Origin: Myxococcota bacterium
GTDB lineage: Bacteria > Myxococcota_A > Polyangia > Polyangiales > Houyiibacteriaceae
Reading direction: 5' to 3'
Assembly: GCA_028284955.1 (NCBI GenBank)
Contig: JANQQS010000078.1
Coordinates: forward strand, 46,666 to 110,665
DNA length: 64,000 bases
The notes below the pieces were generated by a model. That model had not been told where the DNA came from. It was given only the letters and a program-made list of their open reading frames with translations, and made no database searches. The translations under genes were made by a program, and so were the position numbers. Shown here in pieces: positions 60,798 through 64,000 of the stretch; position 1 is the stretch's first letter; each line of letters starts with the position of its first letter.

Positions 60798-62948
60798 ATG
60801 AGTCCTGCCGGGATGACCATTGTGCTGATCAGCACACTCGGTTTTTTTTCGTGGTCGGTATTTCGGCGCGTGCGCCAGTTGAACGTGGGCGTTGCCGACC
60901 CACGATTCACGTTGAGCGCGGGCGAGCTCGGAGCGCGTCTTCGCACCACGCTGGTATACGCGTTCGGGCAAAAGAAAATGCCCCAGTATCCGCTCGCAGG
61001 CCTTGCCCACATCGTGATTTTTCTCGGGTTTCAGGTGTTGCTGCTCAACAGCCTCATCCTCTGGGCACGTGGCTACGACCGCAGCTTCGATGTGTGGGGA
61101 TTGTTCAGCACCGAAACCTTAGTTGGTCAGGGCTACTCGTGGCTCAAAGAAATCTTCGCCGCGCTCGTCATCCTCGGTGCGTTTGGTTTCTACTACCTTC
61201 GTCTTGTTCGAAGAGGTCGAGACAGCGGCGACCCATCCGAGGTGGGCAACCGCCCGCGGATGACCCTGGGGCTCGAGGCGCACGTGATTTTGGGCATCAT
61301 CGTTACCATGATGGTGGCCGACTTCGTCTACGTAGGCGCGGATCTCGCGTTGCGTGCCGCGGCGACCGGCGAAGTGGTTCATTGGGCGTGGTACGAACCG
61401 GTGGGGTCCGCGCTGGCGCAATGGTTTGTCGCAACCGAACTTGAGGTCTCGCCGCTCACCGTGCTTCAGCACGCCGGATTTTGGTGGCATGCATCGTTCG
61501 TACTGATCTTTTTAAATATCCTTCCCTACTCAAAGCACTTCCACATTCTGACGGTGATTCCCAACGTCTTCGCGCTTGACCTGCGGCCGCACGCGTTGCC
61601 TACGGTTGACGATTTGGAAGGTCGCGTAGAGCGCGAAGAATCGGTGGGCATCGGTCGTTTGAGCGACCTGACGTATACACAGATTCTCGACCTTTATACC
61701 TGCACCGAATGCGGGCGATGCAGCGACAACTGCCCCGCGTACATCACGGACAAGAAACTCTCCCCCAAACATCTCACGCTGGCGCTTCGGGATCATCTCT
61801 ATGCATCGGAAGCGAGCATGTTTTCTGCGCAAGACTCGGTGGTTGGCAGCGATTCGACCGACCGTGATGGGGAGAGCGCCTCAGAGCTGCAGACGTTCCC
61901 CGCTGCGCCCGACGGTGCGTACTTTACTCCCGAGACGCCAGTGGACCTGGTCCCGAGCGTCTTGCATCCCGATGTGATCTGGGCCTGCACATCGTGCCGA
62001 GCCTGTGAAGAACAATGTCCGGTGATGATATCCTACGTCGACAAGATCGTGGGCATGCGCCGGGAAGAAGTGATGATGAAGAACGACTTCCCGGCCGAGC
62101 TCACGGGGGCGTTCAACGGAATCGAAACGAATGGCAATCCTTGGAATCTGTCCGCGATGGACCGCGGCGGGTGGGCCGACGGTTTGGGCGTTCCGTTTCT
62201 AAAAGACCATCCGAATGCCGAGGTGCTCTATTGGGTGGGATGCGCCGCATCGTATGACGACCGCGCGAAACGCGTCGCGCGAGCGGTGGCCCAGTTGCTT
62301 CAACAGGCCAAGGTCGACTTTGCCATCCTCGGGTCCGAAGAAACCTGCACAGGCGACCCGGCTCGGCGCGCTGGCAACGAATACCTATTTCAGATGATGG
62401 CGGAGCAAAACGTGGAAACGCTCCGCGGCTACGGCGTCGACAAGAAGACGATCGTAACGGCGTGTCCCCACTGCTTCAACACGCTGCGGAACGAGTACCC
62501 CGACTTCGGCGGTCGTTTCGACGTGGTGCACCACTCGGAGTTTCTGAATGGCTTGCTTGCGCGGCGCGCTCTCGTGCCCTCGAAACCTGTCAATGGGCGA
62601 GTGGTCTATCACGACAGCTGCTACCTCGGGCGATACAACGAAGTCTATGACTCACCGCGCGCGGTTCTCGAAGCGATCGATGGCGTGGAACTCGTCGAGG
62701 TCGACTACTGGAACAAAAAGCGAGGGCTCTGCTGCGGCGCGGGCGGAGCCCAGATGTGGATGGAGGAGCAAGGCGAGCAGCGCGTGAACAACAAGCGCAC
62801 GCTCCAGCTGCTCAACACCGGCGCAGACACCGTCGCCAGCGGCTGCCCGTTCTGCATGACCATGCTGACCGACGGCCTCAAAGCGCAAGAAAAAGAAGAA
62901 TCGATTCGGCAGTTGGATATTGCTGAGCTCCTCCTACAATCAGTCTAA
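60798..62948 (+). CDS. Membrane-bound Fe-S oxidoreductase, EtfD/HdrD-like
   Basis: 716 residues. The N-terminal third has about five or six membrane helices, with His residues that could bind haem (LAHIVIFLGFQVLLLNSLIL, LEAHVILGIIVTMMVADFVY, HASFVLIFLNILPYSKHFHI). It is followed by two 4Fe-4S motifs (CTECGRCSDNCPA and CTSCRACEEQCPV) and two CCG-type domains (YWVGCAASYDDRAKR with CTGDPARRAGNEYLF and CPHCFN; HDSCYLGRYNEVYDSPR with GLCCGAGGAQMWMEE and GCPFCMTM). This is the layout of proteins that pass electrons from electron-transfer flavoprotein to quinone. EtfAB is not in the window, so the partner is inferred. Start ATG 60798. Confidence 0.85.
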   Translation: MSPAGMTIVLISTLGFFSWSVFRRVRQLNVGVADPRFTLSAGELGARLRTTLVYAFGQKKMPQYPLAGLAHIVIFLGFQVLLLNSLILWARGYDRSFDVWGLFSTETLVGQGYSWLKEIFAALVILGAFGFYYLRLVRRGRDSGDPSEVGNRPRMTLGLEAHVILGIIVTMMVADFVYVGADLALRAAATGEVVHWAWYEPVGSALAQWFVATELEVSPLTVLQHAGFWWHASFVLIFLNILPYSKHFHILTVIPNVFALDLRPHALPTVDDLEGRVEREESVGIGRLSDLTYTQILDLYTCTECGRCSDNCPAYITDKKLSPKHLTLALRDHLYASEASMFSAQDSVVGSDSTDRDGESASELQTFPAAPDGAYFTPETPVDLVPSVLHPDVIWACTSCRACEEQCPVMISYVDKIVGMRREEVMMKNDFPAELTGAFNGIETNGNPWNLSAMDRGGWADGLGVPFLKDHPNAEVLYWVGCAASYDDRAKRVARAVAQLLQQAKVDFAILGSEETCTGDPARRAGNEYLFQMMAEQNVETLRGYGVDKKTIVTACPHCFNTLRNEYPDFGGRFDVVHHSEFLNGLLARRALVPSKPVNGRVVYHDSCYLGRYNEVYDSPRAVLEAIDGVELVEVDYWNKKRGLCCGAGGAQMWMEEQGEQRVNNKRTLQLLNTGADTVASGCPFCMTMLTDGLKAQEKEESIRQLDIAELLLQSV

Positions 62949-63148
62949 GTAGAGCACTGATCTTTTGGCCTGATTGCGGCTGGACTAAGGTCCTCGGACG
63001 TGAGCCTCTCGCTCGCAGCGGGAACGGGATGAGGGTCAGGATCAGCATCGGGATCGGGGTCAGGATCTGGAGGGGCGGCGGCTTTGGGGTCGGGAGGGGG
63101 CTTTGGCAGCGGGGTGAGCTGGCAGTGTTTCGGGTCCGGGAGCGTCGG

Positions 63149-63220
63149 GTCATATTGGGTTCCTTTGATTTGGGGTTCTCAGCGGGGTGTGAACCCCAAA
63201 TCAAAGGAACCCAATATGAC
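63149..63220. repeat. Perfect 30-bp inverted repeat over a start codon
   Basis: Left arm 63149-63178 and right arm 63191-63220 are exact reverse complements over 30 bp, separated by 12 nt. The right arm contains an AAAGGA ribosome-binding site and the ATG at 63216-63218 of the downstream gene, so the message would fold into a long hairpin that hides the translation start. No T tract follows on either strand, which makes a simple terminator unlikely. The stretch 62949-63148 holds no gene. Confidence 0.9.
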
Positions 63221-63548
63221 TGTTCGTCCATCGAAACCTTTGGCATCGAAGTTTCTGGCGCTGGAACACGCGATTCTTCTCGTGCAGTCGTTGCGCGACG
63301 TGAGCGTGAAGCTTCGGCGTCATGATGCGTCGCTTGAGAAGCAACTGCGGCGAGCCGCATCTTCCGTGGCGTTAAACCTGGGTGAGGGACGTCGCCGTCG
63401 CGGACAAGACCGTACGCATCTATTCCGGATCGCTGCAGGAAGTGCTGAGGAAGTTCGCACGTGTCTGCGGCTCGTACAAGCTTGGGGCTATCTGCCCGAT
63501 AACGCGCTCATCCGGCGTTTGGTCATGTCGATCGAGTACTCCAACTGA
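63216..63548 (+). CDS. Four-helix-bundle protein (S23/IVP family), first copy
   Basis: ATG 63216 gives 110 residues: MTVRPSKPLASKFLALEHAI then helices with SLRDVSVKLRRHDASLEKQL, RRAASSVALNLGEGRRRRGQ and LFRIAAGSAEEVRTCLRLVQ. The RRAASSVALNLGEG motif is the signature of the family first found as 23S rRNA intervening-sequence proteins. The C-terminus ends at SIEYSN, about ten residues short of the second copy, so a slightly truncated product is possible. Its start codon lies in the 30-bp inverted repeat. It is convergent with a paralogue behind a shared terminator. Biological role of the family is unclear. Confidence 0.82.
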   Translation: MTVRPSKPLASKFLALEHAILLVQSLRDVSVKLRRHDASLEKQLRRAASSVALNLGEGRRRRGQDRTHLFRIAAGSAEEVRTCLRLVQAWGYLPDNALIRRLVMSIEYSN

Positions 63549-63583
63549 GCTGGGGGCTCACGTCTCGATCCTAGAAACCGGAA

Positions 63584-63621
63584 AACCTGCGGAAAGGCGC
63601 TTCGAAGCCTTTCCGCAGGTT
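63584..63621. terminator. Bidirectional terminator between the two four-helix-bundle genes
   Basis: A 15-bp perfect stem (63584-63598 and 63607-63621) encloses an 8-nt loop. It is followed on the plus strand by TCTTT and preceded by AAAA-like bases that give a short T run on the minus strand, so it fits a rho-independent terminator for both convergent genes. Confidence 0.75.
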
Positions 63622-63629
63622 CTTTGACG

Positions 63630-63956
63630 CTACCGGCCAGCGAGGCGCCACGTCATCGCCGCCAACGCATCGAGATGCTCCAGTACAAGCTTCGCATCGT
63701 CTTCCTGGAGGTAGCCCCAGGCGACCGCGAGCGACACCGCGGTATGACTTTCCTTGGCGCTTCCAAGAGCGATTCTGAATAGATGCGTACGGTCTCGCCC
63801 GGTACGCCCATTGGCTTCGGAAAGATTGAGAGCGATCGAAGAAGCCGCGGTTCGTAGTTGTTTTGCGAGGCTCGGATCATGTCGACTGACCGTCGCGACA
63901 ACTGGTCTTAGGTGTCGGATAGTGAGAAGAGACCGTTCGAGGGCATGAAACTTCAT
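63630..63956 (-). CDS. Four-helix-bundle protein (S23/IVP family), second copy
   Basis: ATG 63956, with AGGAG six nt upstream, gives 108 residues: MKFHALERSLLTIRHLRPVV then RHDPSLAKQLRTAASSIALN, LSEANGRTGRDRTHLFRIAL, GSAKESHTAVSLAVAWGYLQ and a complete end LVLEHLDALAAMTWRLAGR. The AASSIALNLSEA segment is the family signature. It is a divergent paralogue of the protein at 63216-63548, and the conserved RTGRDRTHLFRIA motif is shared by both. The pair is convergent with a common terminator. Confidence 0.85.
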   Translation of the reverse strand: MKFHALERSLLTIRHLRPVVATVSRHDPSLAKQLRTAASSIALNLSEANGRTGRDRTHLFRIALGSAKESHTAVSLAVAWGYLQEDDAKLVLEHLDALAAMTWRLAGR

Positions 63957-64000
63957 CGTAGAGCTCCTGATGTTTGGGTTGAGGGTCACGCCCCGTCTTG

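Noticed and set aside
63149..63220. The 30-bp inverted repeat as a rho-independent terminator of the Fe-S oxidoreductase gene
   Set aside because: No T tract follows either arm, and the right arm contains a start codon with its ribosome-binding site.

Overview
The window reads as chromosomal DNA of a GC-rich Gram-negative bacterium, most probably a myxobacterium (Myxococcota). The signs are two Ser/Thr protein kinases, two FHA-fused sigma-54 activators, many lipoproteins with degenerate or repeat-built sequences, RCC1- and Kelch-repeat lipoproteins, an ECF sigma/FecR surface module, an RpoH-type sigma factor and a matrixin protease with a MYXO-CTERM-like tail. This placement comes from gene content; no 16S rRNA gene is present. 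There is no phage, plasmid, transposase or CRISPR array.

Layout. 1-1.9 kb: 3' part of rpmF (L32) with yceD, plus a lipoprotein. 1.9-7.8 kb: hisS, then two tandem paralogous membrane histidine kinases and a double-FHA sigma-54 activator. 7.9-12.8 kb: a tiny membrane protein, then gcvT-gcvH-gcvPA joined to an acyl-CoA carboxylase beta subunit. 12.8-20.8 kb: DUF2752/DUF4234 membrane proteins, a Ser/Thr kinase, a small Cys-containing orphan, and an overlapping operon of ECF sigma factor, FecR-like protein, envelope protein and RCC1 lipoprotein. 20.8-26.9 kb (minus): Kelch lipoprotein, rsmI, rpoH-like sigma, tgt, queA. 27.0-27.75 kb: a non-coding array of hairpin-rich repeats with compensatory stem changes. 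28.3-34 kb: secreted proteins, the matrixin protease and a second FHA activator. 34-41.5 kb: RelA/SpoT, a Ser/Thr kinase, a FemAB/GNAT-type transferase, a Gly-rich lipoprotein and a hydrolase. 42.2-46.3 kb (minus): compact operon metK-dprE1-like-dprE2-like-mutH. 46.4-50.2 kb: hydrolase, Cys-repeat lipoprotein, an orphan lipoprotein and a 60-residue peptide with a double-glycine leader that looks like a RiPP precursor. 50.2-54.3 kb (minus): nadB, membrane protein, alpha/alpha-toroid protein. 54.3-60 kb: response regulator with a degenerate GGDEF domain, rsmB, tRNA-Pro(CGG), a receiver-XRE regulator, a TPR lipoprotein and a pyrophosphatase with an export signal. 60.2-64 kb: DUF1232 protein, a membrane Fe-S oxidoreductase of EtfD type, and two convergent four-helix-bundle proteins, the first with its start codon inside a perfect 30-bp inverted repeat.

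The most promising unexplained items are the GG-leader peptide gene flanked by a duplicated gene end, the covarying hairpin array, the 30-bp inverted repeat over a start codon, the apparently exported inorganic pyrophosphatase, and the metK-dprE1/E2-mutH operon. All function calls rest on motifs recognised by eye; no database search was run.
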